Of a stretch of 19,090 nt of DNA, positions 12,979 through 19,090 are shown piece by piece. Location of the stretch: positions 1 through 19,090 of the forward strand of contig JAFMSC010000030.1 in NCBI GenBank assembly GCA_017353825.1, in the 5' to 3' direction. Position 1 is the first letter of the stretch. Each line of letters starts with the position of its first letter. This DNA is from Hyphomicrobiaceae bacterium. Its GTDB lineage: Bacteria; Pseudomonadota; Alphaproteobacteria; Rhizobiales; Hyphomicrobiaceae. Both the position numbers and the translations under genes were made by a program. The notes under the pieces are model-generated. The model was not told where the DNA came from, did not search any database, and saw nothing but the letters and a program-made list of their open reading frames with translations.

Positions 12979-13680
12979 GTGTCGATAGCGCGTGTGAAAT
13001 GTCGCGTCCTGTTGGATTTCGACGGAACGATCTCCAAGGTCGATACGACCGACGTGCTGCTTGAACGGTTTGCCGCTGCGGCCTGGCGCGACATCGAGGA
13101 GGACTGGAAGGCCGGCCGCATTGGCTCGCGCGAGTGCATGGTGCGCCAGATCGACCTGGTGCGAGCGACGCCCGCCGAGATGGACGCCTTCATCGCCACG
13201 GTCGAAATCGATCCCGGGGTTGGAGCCTTCGTGGACCGCTTCCGGAGCCAGGGCCACGCCGTCATGGTGCTGTCGGATGGGCTCGATCGCACCATCCGCA
13301 CCGTGCTCGATCGGGCCGACATCAACGTTGCGTATTTCGCCAATCACCTGCAGTGGCTCGGCGGCGACCGCTGGCGGCTGGCGTTCCCACACGCAAAGGG
13401 CACGTGCGCCAGCCTCGCCGGCAACTGCAAGTGCAGCTTCACTGAGGGGCAGCCGCGCCTCCTCAACGTCCTGGTGGGCGACGGCCGCTCCGACTTCTGC
13501 CTCGCCGAACGCGCCGACCTGGTGCTGGCCAAGGGCTCGCTGCTGCGACACTGCCGCGATTCGGACCTGCCGCACTACGCGTTTGAGACCTTCGAGGAAG
13601 CGACGGCATTGCTCGCGCGCTGGGTCGACGGGCGCGGCGCCGCGACGGCGCACGAGCCCGCCTGTCGAGGCGAGGAGTAG
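12979..13680 (+). CDS. MtnX-like HAD-IB family phosphatase
   Basis: A haloacid dehalogenase-superfamily phosphatase of 233 aa resembling MtnX/phosphoserine phosphatase-like enzymes, expected to hydrolyse a small phosphate ester through an aspartyl-phosphate. The motifs are in order: D13-F-D15-G-T (nucleophile and acid/base Asp), V-L-S99-D-G (motif II), H-A-K140-G (the basic residue) and V-G-D168-G-R-S-D172 (metal-binding motif). The segment G-T-C...G-N-C-K-C between motifs is Cys-rich. No ATG lies near the start of the conserved region; I use the GTG at 12979, with GTG 12994 possible and ATG 12805 giving an implausible 58-residue extension. The aminotransferase gene begins 46 bp downstream on the same strand. 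True MtnX acts in methionine salvage, but no other mtn gene is visible here, so the substrate is unknown. Confidence 0.8.
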   Translation: MSIARVKCRVLLDFDGTISKVDTTDVLLERFAAAAWRDIEEDWKAGRIGSRECMVRQIDLVRATPAEMDAFIATVEIDPGVGAFVDRFRSQGHAVMVLSDGLDRTIRTVLDRADINVAYFANHLQWLGGDRWRLAFPHAKGTCASLAGNCKCSFTEGQPRLLNVLVGDGRSDFCLAERADLVLAKGSLLRHCRDSDLPHYAFETFEEATALLARWVDGRGAATAHEPACRGEE

Positions 13681-13698
13681 GCCGCAAGGACCAAGCGA

Positions 13699-13743
13699 AC
13701 GAGCAAGGTGAGACGAGCAAGGTGAGATGAGCAAGCGGGTGAG
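13699..13743. repeat. 14-bp tandem repeat duplicating a ribosome-binding site and start region
   Basis: ACGAGCAAGGTGAG occurs at 13699-13712 and 13713-13726. A third, degenerate copy, ATGAGCAAGcgGGTGAG, begins at 13727 and contains the aminotransferase start codon. The ATG corresponds to ACG in the two upstream copies. The copy just before the ATG supplies the AAGGTGAG ribosome site, and another identical ribosome site lies 14 bp further upstream. Confidence 0.85.
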
Positions 13744-15163
13744 AGTAGGGAACGATAACACGCCTGCGCGCGCAGGGGACCGCGGCAGGCTGCCGGACAC
13801 AGAGCTTCTGGCGCTGGAGACTAGGTACTGCTCGCATGGTGATACCGTGCACTACACCGATCCGCCAAAGATCTTCGAGGGCTGCGAAGGCTCGTTCCTC
13901 TACGACGCGGAGGGCCGCGCCTACCTTGATCTGCAGATGTGGTACTCCGCGGTCAACTTCGGCTACCGCAACCCGCGCCTTGACGCGGCGGTGCGGCGCC
14001 AGCTCGACCGCTTGCCGCAGCTAGCGAGCCAGTACCTGCATCGCGAGAAGATCGAGCTGGCCGCGCTCATCGCCCAGGACGCCAAGAAGAAGTTCGGCGC
14101 CAAGGGCCGCGTCCACTTCAACGTGGGCGGCAGCCAGGCCATCGAGGACAGCCTCAAGCTCGTGCGCAACTACAAGCAGGGCAAGAGCCTGATGTTCGCC
14201 TTCGAGGGCGGTTATCACGGCCGCACGCTCGGCGCTTCGGCCATCACCTCCTCCTACCGCTACCGCCGGCGCTACGGCCACTTCGGCGACCGCGCCCACT
14301 TCGTGCCATTCCCCTACCACTTCCGCGGCCCCAAGGGCATGAGCAAGGAGGAATACGGCCACCACTGCGTCCAGCAGTTCGCGCGCCTGTTCGAGAGCGA
14401 GTACAACGGCGTGTGGGACCCGAAGGCGGGCGAGGCCGAGTATGCCGCGTTCTACGTGGAGCCGATCCAGGGCACCGGCGGCTACGTAATTCCCCCGAGG
14501 AATTTCTTCCTGGAGCTGAAGCGCGTGCTGGACGAGCACGCAATCCTACTCGTCGTGGACGAGATCCAGATGGGGTTCTATCGCACGGGCAAGCTGTGGT
14601 CGATCGAACACTTCGGCGTGAAGCCGGACGCCATCGTGTTCGGCAAGGCGATCACCAACGGCCTCAACCCCCTGGCTGGCGTATGGGCGCGCGAGGAATT
14701 GATCAACCCCACCGTCTTTCCGCCCGGCTCCACGCACTCCACCTTCAATGCCAACCCGATGGGTACTGGGGTCGCGCTCGAGGCGATGAAGATGATGCGC
14801 GAGACCGACTACGAAACGATGGTGGCAGAGAAGGGCGCCTACCTGCTCGAGGGCCTCATGGACCTCAAGCGCCGCCACAAGATTGTCGGCGACGTGGACG
14901 GATTGGGCTTGGCGTTGCGGATGGAGATCTGCCAGTCGCACGACAGCTTCACGCCGTCGAAGGCGATCGTCGACCGCATGGTTGATGAGGGCCTCAAGGG
15001 CGACCTCGAGGTCGACGGCAAACGCTACGGGCTCGTGCTCGATATCGGTGGTTACTACAAGAACGTGGTGACGCTGGCGCCCAGCCTGCACATCACCAAA
15101 CATGAAATGGATCTGGCCTTGAAGCTGCTCGACGCCGTCATGCTGAGGGCGGTCCGGGCATGA
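13727..15163 (+). CDS. class III (omega-type) PLP-dependent aminotransferase
   Basis: A 478-aa fold-type I, class III aminotransferase of the ornithine/acetylornithine/4-aminobutyrate group. PLP-site residues are visible: G-G-S-Q-A-I-E (about 134-140) for phosphate binding, G-Y-H-G-R-T-L-G (162-169), V-V-D278-E-I-Q-M-G-F for the pyridine nitrogen, and the Schiff-base lysine K307 in V-F-G-K-A-I-T-N-G-L. H-S-T-F-N-A-N-P-M-G-T is the usual later signature. It is full length and intact. The ATG at 13727 follows AAGGTGAG within a duplicated start region. It forms a likely pair with the HAD phosphatase upstream. Hopanoid HpnO is also a class III aminotransferase of similar size, but no hopanoid genes are visible here, so that role is only a possibility. 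Confidence 0.9.
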   Translation: MSKRVRVGNDNTPARAGDRGRLPDTELLALETRYCSHGDTVHYTDPPKIFEGCEGSFLYDAEGRAYLDLQMWYSAVNFGYRNPRLDAAVRRQLDRLPQLASQYLHREKIELAALIAQDAKKKFGAKGRVHFNVGGSQAIEDSLKLVRNYKQGKSLMFAFEGGYHGRTLGASAITSSYRYRRRYGHFGDRAHFVPFPYHFRGPKGMSKEEYGHHCVQQFARLFESEYNGVWDPKAGEAEYAAFYVEPIQGTGGYVIPPRNFFLELKRVLDEHAILLVVDEIQMGFYRTGKLWSIEHFGVKPDAIVFGKAITNGLNPLAGVWAREELINPTVFPPGSTHSTFNANPMGTGVALEAMKMMRETDYETMVAEKGAYLLEGLMDLKRRHKIVGDVDGLGLALRMEICQSHDSFTPSKAIVDRMVDEGLKGDLEVDGKRYGLVLDIGGYYKNVVTLAPSLHITKHEMDLALKLLDAVMLRAVRA

Positions 15164-15239
15164 GTGAAGCGTGAAGACGGCTATCCATCCGGGAAGGCCG
15201 AACGCATCGAAGGTGCGACCAATCGGGACGGGCGTTGAG

Positions 15240-15263
15240 GGGCGCGGCCGCCTGGAGGCGCCC
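15240..15263 (+). terminator. GC-rich stem-loop after the aminotransferase (weak terminator candidate)
   Basis: GGGCGC (15240-15245) and GCGCCC (15258-15263) can form a 6-bp GC stem with a 12-nt loop, 77 bp after the aminotransferase stop. No T run follows, so it does not meet the usual pattern of an intrinsic terminator. In GC-rich DNA such stems also arise by chance. Confidence 0.2.
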
Positions 15264-15265
15264 GC

Positions 15266-15304
15266 TGTGGCGATAACAACGGATTTGTGGCGATAACAAC
15301 GGAT
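15266..15304. repeat. 19-bp direct repeat with 20-bp period upstream of the hydrolase
   Basis: TGTGGCGATAACAACGGAT occurs at 15266-15284 and again at 15286-15304, separated by one T, giving a 20-bp period. The second copy ends 22 bp before the ATG of the alpha/beta hydrolase, so it covers the likely promoter or leader. The period equals that of the repeat at 10704, but the sequences are unrelated. Confidence 0.85.
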
Positions 15305-15326
15305 CTTAGGTGGTGCGCGTAACATC

Positions 15327-16223
15327 ATGAGTGGACAGGCGGATACCGAAACAAAATCGGATGAAACGCCAGACCGGAGCCTGCTTCTGGAGGGCGGGCG
15401 GGTCGGGATCGTACTGATCCACGGCCTCGGCGGCACGCCCGTCGAGCTGCGCTACATCGCCCAAGGTCTCGCCCGCGCCGGCCATACCGTTCTGTGCTGC
15501 CAGCTCGCCGGCCATTGCGGCACGCCAGAGGAGCTGCGTCGCTCCACCTGGCGCGAGTGGTATGCCAGCGTCGAGGCCGCCCACGACCGGCTCGCCCAGC
15601 GCTGCGACGTGATCCTCGCTGGCGGCCTCTCCATGGGCGGCATCTTGGCGCTGCGCCTCGCCAACGAGCGCTCCGCGGGCGTGCACGGCCTGCTTCTGTT
15701 CGCGCCGACCCTGAAGCTCGACGGCTGGTCGATGCCCTGGCACTCGGTGTTCCTGCAGTACGTGCGCCCGTGGCCGATCCCGCTGGAGTTCGACATCGCC
15801 GAGCGCGATCCCTACGGCCTCAAGGACGAGCGTGTACGCCGCCTCGTGGTGGCCAGCATGCAAAGCGGCGATGCAGGAGCGGCGGGCGTGTTCTCGACGC
15901 CGGTGCGCTCGTTCGCCAATTTCAGCGCGCTGGTCGCAGCGGTGACGCCCAAGCTCGGCGAGATCCGCCAGCCTGCGCTCATCGTGCATCCGCGCGAGGA
16001 TGACATTGCCAGCCTTAGGAACGCCCAGTACCTCCAGTCGCACCTGGGCGGGCTCGTCGACACGCTGGTGCTCGACAACAGCTACCACATGGTCACGCTC
16101 GACCAGCAACGCCACATCGTAGCCGAGCGCACCACGGGCTTCGTGAGCTGGGTCGAGGCCCAGGTCGATGCGGCGAAGAGCCGGTACGTGCCGGCCACCA
16201 GAGGCGTGGCGGTCGTGGAATGA
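15327..16223 (+). CDS. alpha/beta hydrolase (carboxylesterase/lipase-like serine hydrolase)
   Basis: A 298-aa alpha/beta-fold serine hydrolase with an intact triad. The oxyanion segment is I-H-G-L-G-G-T-P-V-E (31-40), the nucleophile elbow is G-G-L-S102-M-G-G, the acid is probably D225 or D226 in H-P-R-E-D-D-I-A-S, and the base is H254 in N-S-Y-H-M-V-T-L-D. The overall pattern, including the H-M-V-T-L-D end, resembles small carboxylesterases and monoacylglycerol-lipase-type enzymes acting on short acyl esters. No signal peptide is visible, so it is likely cytosolic. The ATG at 15327 starts a hydrophilic N-terminus; TAGGTGG about 13 bp upstream is a distant ribosome site. It lies on the same strand as the aminotransferase, 163 bp further on, so cotranscription is uncertain. 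The substrate is unknown. Confidence 0.88.
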   Translation: MSGQADTETKSDETPDRSLLLEGGRVGIVLIHGLGGTPVELRYIAQGLARAGHTVLCCQLAGHCGTPEELRRSTWREWYASVEAAHDRLAQRCDVILAGGLSMGGILALRLANERSAGVHGLLLFAPTLKLDGWSMPWHSVFLQYVRPWPIPLEFDIAERDPYGLKDERVRRLVVASMQSGDAGAAGVFSTPVRSFANFSALVAAVTPKLGEIRQPALIVHPREDDIASLRNAQYLQSHLGGLVDTLVLDNSYHMVTLDQQRHIVAERTTGFVSWVEAQVDAAKSRYVPATRGVAVVE

Positions 16224-16261
16224 GAGAAGACCGCCACAGGATCCTGCGCCGGCGCCCGGCC

Positions 16262-16768
16262 CTAAGGCGTGCCCGCGTGCGTACCGGCGCCCGGCGCGCA
16301 GCGCTCCAGCTTCATCATCGCGCGCTTCCAAGTGAAGGTCTCGCCCAGGAATTTGACGCCAAGATAGCCCGTCACCATCAGCGTGTCGGCACTGGCGAGC
16401 TCCAGCGAGGCGCTGAAGCGCTCCTCGTCCTCGGGATTGTAGATCCAACCCGACTCCCAGGCGTTGCCCGTTTCCTGGCGCAGATCGCCCAACACCTGGG
16501 TACCGCAGATGCGCTTACCGCTCTTGGAGCGATGATCGGGGTTCTTGAGCCAGACCACGCGCCCGCACACGCGGTTGCTGGGGCCAGTGCTACCGCCAAG
16601 GTTACCGCATGGGCCGATCTCGACCGCGCCCTGGCCGGTGTGGTCGATCCAGACACCGGACACGTCGGTGTTGCCACCCTGCGCGACCGCCGTAGCTGCG
16701 ACCACGACCAAGGCTGCGACGGCGCCACCAGAAATCTGGAAAACGCGAACAACATCTGGGAGATACAT
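16262..16768 (-). CDS. DUF2147-family exported protein
   Basis: A 168-aa protein with a probable signal peptide (hydrophobic residues about 11-28, V-A-A-L-V-V-V-A-A-T-A-V-A-Q, cleavage near residue 30). A DUF2147-type domain follows: V-S-G-V-W-I-D, G-P-C-G, V-C-G-R-V-V-W-L-K-N-P, W-I-Y-N-P-E-D and V-T-G-Y-L-G-V-K-F-L-G-E-T-F-T-W-K-R. The conserved Cys residues (about 54, 68, 88) could pair in the periplasm. The family is widespread in Proteobacteria and its function is not established. I chose the ATG at 16768 because it gives a standard signal peptide; an in-frame ATG at 16864 would add 32 residues. The gene converges on the hydrolase, with 38 bp between their stops, and is divergent from the ABC operon. 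Confidence 0.82.
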   Translation of the reverse strand: MYLPDVVRVFQISGGAVAALVVVAATAVAQGGNTDVSGVWIDHTGQGAVEIGPCGNLGGSTGPSNRVCGRVVWLKNPDHRSKSGKRICGTQVLGDLRQETGNAWESGWIYNPEDEERFSASLELASADTLMVTGYLGVKFLGETFTWKRAMMKLERCAPGAGTHAGTP

Positions 16769-16914
16769 CTTCGAGCGCTCTCCATGTGTGAGCCAGGAAC
16801 CAGCCCCATGCCGACATGCAACTGCGATTGGGAGAAAATGCGGCAGTGCGGTCGTATGACGCAAGCCGCCGCCCGCTCGCGCCGGCCCGGTTCGCCGATC
16901 CCCCTTAACCCTTG

Positions 16915-16978
16915 GACCCGCATTTCGGGTCGACGGGGCAAATGCCTATATAAGCACCTCAAGCACCGCAAATGCCTA
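16915..16978. repeat. hairpin and nested direct repeats upstream of the ABC operon
   Basis: GACCCG-CATTT-CGGGTC (16915-16931) is a perfect 6-bp stem-loop. Just after it, GCAAATGCCTA occurs at 16938-16948 and 16968-16978, with AAGCACC tandemly repeated between them (16952-16958 and 16961-16967). A TATATAA at 16947-16953 resembles a -10 box, but no -35 box lies at the right distance. The cluster sits 91 bp before the permease start, in the 300-bp divergent region with the DUF2147 gene, where no other gene was seen. Confidence 0.6.
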
Positions 16979-17069
16979 CGGCTGGGGTGCCGACGCACGG
17001 TCAGCCTCGCGAGTTTGCGGCGCCCCGAACAGCGCCGGCGCGGGGCCGTGGCAGTGTGAGGCGTCGCGG

Positions 17070-18200
17070 ATGACATTAACCCTGGCCTTTCGTAACCTGT
17101 TCCATGACCGCGTCCGGCTCGCCGTGACGCTCATCGGCATCTTGTTCTCCATCGTACTATTGGCGGTACAACTTGGCCTCTATCTCGGCGCCCGTGGTAT
17201 GATCATCTCCATGATCGACCGCGCCGACGGTGACCTATGGGTCATGGCCTACGGGACCAAGAACTTCGAGGAGGCCCAGCCGATCCGCGCCCGCGAGCGC
17301 TACGTGGCCCTTTCTACCCCGGATGTGATGAGCGCCACCCCGATCGTCACCGCCTTCACCGATTGGCGCAAGCCGACGGGCGGCTCTACCCTGGTCGTGG
17401 TGATCGGTGCCGACACCGAGGAGGGCGGCATCGCGCCCTGGAACGTGGTCGAAGGCGACGTGTCGGGCCTCGGCGCGCGCGACGCGGTGATGATCGACAA
17501 GACCTATCTTGAAGAGCTCGGCGTCAACGGCGTCGGTGACACGGCGCAAGTGGGCTCGGCGCGGGTGCGTGTGTCGGGCCTTACCGAGGGCATCCGCTCG
17601 TTTACCGTCACTCCGTTCGTATTCACCACACTCAACCGGGCGCGCCAGCTGGTCGACATGCCGGCCGACAACATCACCTATGTGCTAGTCAAGGTGCGCC
17701 CTGGCGCGGACGTGGAGAAGGTGCGCGGTGCGATCCGCGCCCAGTTGCCTGGTGACAACGAGATCCTCACCCGTGCAGAGTTCCGCGATCGCAGCCTCAA
17801 CCATTGGCTGTTCGCCACCGGCGCCGGCGTGGCTCTGCTCGGGGGCGCCATTCTCGGCCTCATCGTCGGCACCGTGATCGTCGCCCAGACGCTCTACTCC
17901 AGCACCAAGGACCACTTGGCCGAGTTCGCAACGCTCAGGGCACTCGGCTCCTCGAAGGGCTACATCAACAAGGTGATCTTGATGCAGGCCGGGCTGTCCG
18001 CGCTCATCGGCTACGGGCTCGGCATGACCATCGCCCTCACCATCGTGTACATGAGCGAGCAAACCGCCCTTCCCATCGTGATGTCGCCGGGCCTCGCGGC
18101 CCTGCTCCTGTTGCTGACCTTCGCGATGTGCGCGGTCTCCGCGCTGTCGGCGATCGGCAAGGTCGTGCGTATCGATCCAGTGATGGTGTTCAACCGATGA
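17070..18200 (+). CDS. ABC transporter permease, DevC/MacB-like (FtsX domain)
   Basis: A 376-aa inner-membrane permease of the FtsX/MacB type, closest in outline to DevC. The first transmembrane helix is at about 14-36 (L-A-V-T-L-I-G-I-L-F-S-I-V-L-L-A-V-Q). A long periplasmic domain follows to about 245, then three helices near 250-277, 306-330 and 338-362, the usual 1+3 arrangement. It begins L-A-F-R-N-L-F-H-D-R, typical of the family, with GAGG about 8 bp before the ATG. It overlaps the ATPase gene by an ATGA stop/start, and an adaptor gene follows, so the three would form a DevBCA-like exporter spanning the envelope. In cyanobacteria such systems export glycolipids; here the cargo is unknown. 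Confidence 0.88.
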   Translation: MTLTLAFRNLFHDRVRLAVTLIGILFSIVLLAVQLGLYLGARGMIISMIDRADGDLWVMAYGTKNFEEAQPIRARERYVALSTPDVMSATPIVTAFTDWRKPTGGSTLVVVIGADTEEGGIAPWNVVEGDVSGLGARDAVMIDKTYLEELGVNGVGDTAQVGSARVRVSGLTEGIRSFTVTPFVFTTLNRARQLVDMPADNITYVLVKVRPGADVEKVRGAIRAQLPGDNEILTRAEFRDRSLNHWLFATGAGVALLGGAILGLIVGTVIVAQTLYSSTKDHLAEFATLRALGSSKGYINKVILMQAGLSALIGYGLGMTIALTIVYMSEQTALPIVMSPGLAALLLLLTFAMCAVSALSAIGKVVRIDPVMVFNR

Positions 18201-18997
18201 CTGCTGTAGCCACCGTTTCCCACGCTCCGGCAGGGACCGTTGCGGCAACCGCGAACGTCGTGCTGGACGCGCGCGACATCGTCAAGGACCTCGGCGAGGG
18301 CGCCGGCAAGGTGCGCGCCCTCAAGGGCGTAAGCCTGACGCTCAACGCCGGCGAGCTCACCCTGCTCATGGGCCCCTCGGGCAGCGGTAAGACCACGCTC
18401 TTATCGATCCTGGGGTGCATCTTGACGCCCACCTCGGGCACGCTGAGCGTAGCCGGCAAGCCCACCGCGGGCCTCGGTCCGGAGGCGCTCGCCGACCTAC
18501 GCCGTAACCACGTCGGCTTCATCTTCCAGTCCTACAACCTGTTTCCCACCCTGACCGCCGAGGAGAATGTGCGCCTGGCGCTCGACGTGCGCGGCAGCCG
18601 CGGTTCCGACGCCGTCGTCGCCGCGCAGCGCGTGTTGCAGAAGGTGGGGCTGCGCCACAAGCTCAAGTCGTATCCCTCCAACCTTTCGGGCGGTGAGCAG
18701 CAGCGCGTGGCCGTGGCGCGCTCACTGGTGGGATCGCCCTCGGTGATCTTGGCCGATGAGCCCACCGCCGCTCTCGACAGCGAGAACGGCGAGGCCGTTA
18801 TGTCCTTGTTAAGCCAGATCGCCAAGGATCGCAGCCGCGCCGTGCTGGCCGTCACGCACGACCCGCGGACCGTGCCGTATGCCGACCGCATTCTGCGCAT
18901 TGAAGATGGCCTAATCGTCGGCGAGGAGCGCCGTGCCGAGGGTGTCGAGACCGTGCACGAGCTGGCGCGCACCAGAAAGAGGAAGGCAAATGCGTAA
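18197..18997 (+). CDS. ABC transporter ATPase, DevA/LolD/MacB-like
   Basis: A 266-aa nucleotide-binding subunit that powers the permease encoded just upstream. All motifs are intact: Walker A G-P-S-G-S-G-K-T-T (59-67), Q-loop F-Q111-S-Y-N-L-F-P-T, signature L-S-G-G-E-Q-Q-R (163-170), Walker B V-I-L-A-D-E188-P and switch H221 in V-T-H-D. The start overlaps the permease stop (ATGA at 18197-18200), which indicates translational coupling; N-terminal residues 1-20 are a short Ala/Thr-rich extension. Its 3' end overlaps the adaptor start by 8 bp. The closest relatives by motif spacing are the LolD/MacB/DevA group of three-component envelope exporters. The frame is also open upstream from 17804 but encodes permease there. 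Confidence 0.93.
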   Translation: MTAVATVSHAPAGTVAATANVVLDARDIVKDLGEGAGKVRALKGVSLTLNAGELTLLMGPSGSGKTTLLSILGCILTPTSGTLSVAGKPTAGLGPEALADLRRNHVGFIFQSYNLFPTLTAEENVRLALDVRGSRGSDAVVAAQRVLQKVGLRHKLKSYPSNLSGGEQQRVAVARSLVGSPSVILADEPTAALDSENGEAVMSLLSQIAKDRSRAVLAVTHDPRTVPYADRILRIEDGLIVGEERRAEGVETVHELARTRKRKANA

Positions 18998-19090
18998 GGC
19001 CGACCCGTCCCTCAACGTGCTGATCGTCGCCGCGGCGATGGCGCTCGGCATCGGCTACTACGTGCCCCAGACCCTCAGCCAGAGATCGGC
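18990..19090 (+). CDS. HlyD/DevB-like membrane fusion protein (partial, cut by the window end)
   Basis: An open frame starts at the ATG at 18990, with GAGGAAG just upstream, and runs past the window edge. It overlaps the ATPase stop by 8 bp. The 33 complete codons show a short basic start (M-R-K-A-D-P) and then one hydrophobic segment (L-N-V-L-I-V-A-A-A-M-A-L-G-I-G-Y-Y-V), as expected for the N-terminal anchor of a periplasmic adaptor. The identity is inferred mainly from position after permease and ATPase genes, since the diagnostic coiled-coil and lipoyl parts are outside the window. Confidence 0.65.
   Translation, partial: MRKADPSLNVLIVAAAMALGIGYYVPQTLSQRS

Noticed and set aside
16220..17059. 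279-codon plus-strand open frame across the DUF2147 gene
   Set aside because: It is antisense to the well-supported DUF2147 protein with signal peptide and domain motifs; the plus frame has no domain-like segment.
1..19090. tRNA, rRNA, CRISPR, transposase or phage genes
   Set aside because: Read on both strands; no T-arm-like GGTTCGA cloverleaf, regularly spaced repeats, DDE transposase motif or phage structural gene was found.

Overview
The window looks like a GC-rich chromosomal segment from an alphaproteobacterium of the order Hyphomicrobiales (Rhizobiales). The main reasons are an Irr-type Fur regulator divergent from a fabA-fabB-fabI cluster, an alphaproteobacterial-style L31 protein without the zinc cysteines, and strong G/C third-position preference. 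No phage, plasmid, insertion sequence, CRISPR array or tRNA/rRNA gene was recognised.

Layout. (1) 1-2.3 kb: the tail of an unknown gene, a D-2-hydroxyacid dehydrogenase (minus), a secreted SH3-type protein (plus) and irr (minus). (2) 2.4-5.5 kb: an intergenic region with a good irr promoter, an 11-bp tandem repeat and a 17-bp palindrome, followed by fabA, fabB and fabI on the plus strand. These genes make unsaturated fatty acids and carry out the enoyl-ACP reduction of elongation. (3) 5.6-8.1 kb: a DEDDh exonuclease (minus) and a zinc phospholipase C-like protein fused to a C-terminal DUF4332/helix-hairpin-helix-type region (plus). (4) 8.1-12.1 kb: a decayed zone with four disrupted genes (threonine/serine dehydratase, SnoaL-like protein, MmyB-type XRE regulator, M20 peptidase remnant) around intact rpmE and a small membrane protein. 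(5) 12.2-13.0 kb: a two-helix membrane miniprotein with a clear sigma-70-type promoter, then about 500 bp with no recognisable gene. (6) 13.0-16.2 kb: an MtnX-like HAD phosphatase, a class III aminotransferase and a serine alpha/beta hydrolase, all on the plus strand. (7) 16.3-19.1 kb: a DUF2147 exported protein (minus), then an overlapping DevC-like permease, DevA-like ATPase and the start of a HlyD/DevB-like adaptor, cut by the window edge.

The most unusual feature is the type of mutation. Short direct repeats explain nearly all visible lesions: a 5-bp tandem duplication in the XRE gene, probable 16-bp and 5-bp duplications in the M20 remnant, a probable 7-bp deletion between CGCCA repeats in the dehydratase, and one extra base in a C run in the SnoaL gene. 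At least five intergenic regions also carry short tandem duplications (9-20 bp period), one of which duplicates a ribosome-binding site and start region. Either this lineage fixes slippage-type indels often, or some of them are assembly or sequencing errors; the raw reads would separate these.

No new defence or mobile system was found. The best candidates for new biology are the phospholipase C-DUF4332 fusion and the phosphatase/aminotransferase/hydrolase cassette beside a DevBCA-type exporter. Both are hypotheses based on sequence features and context.
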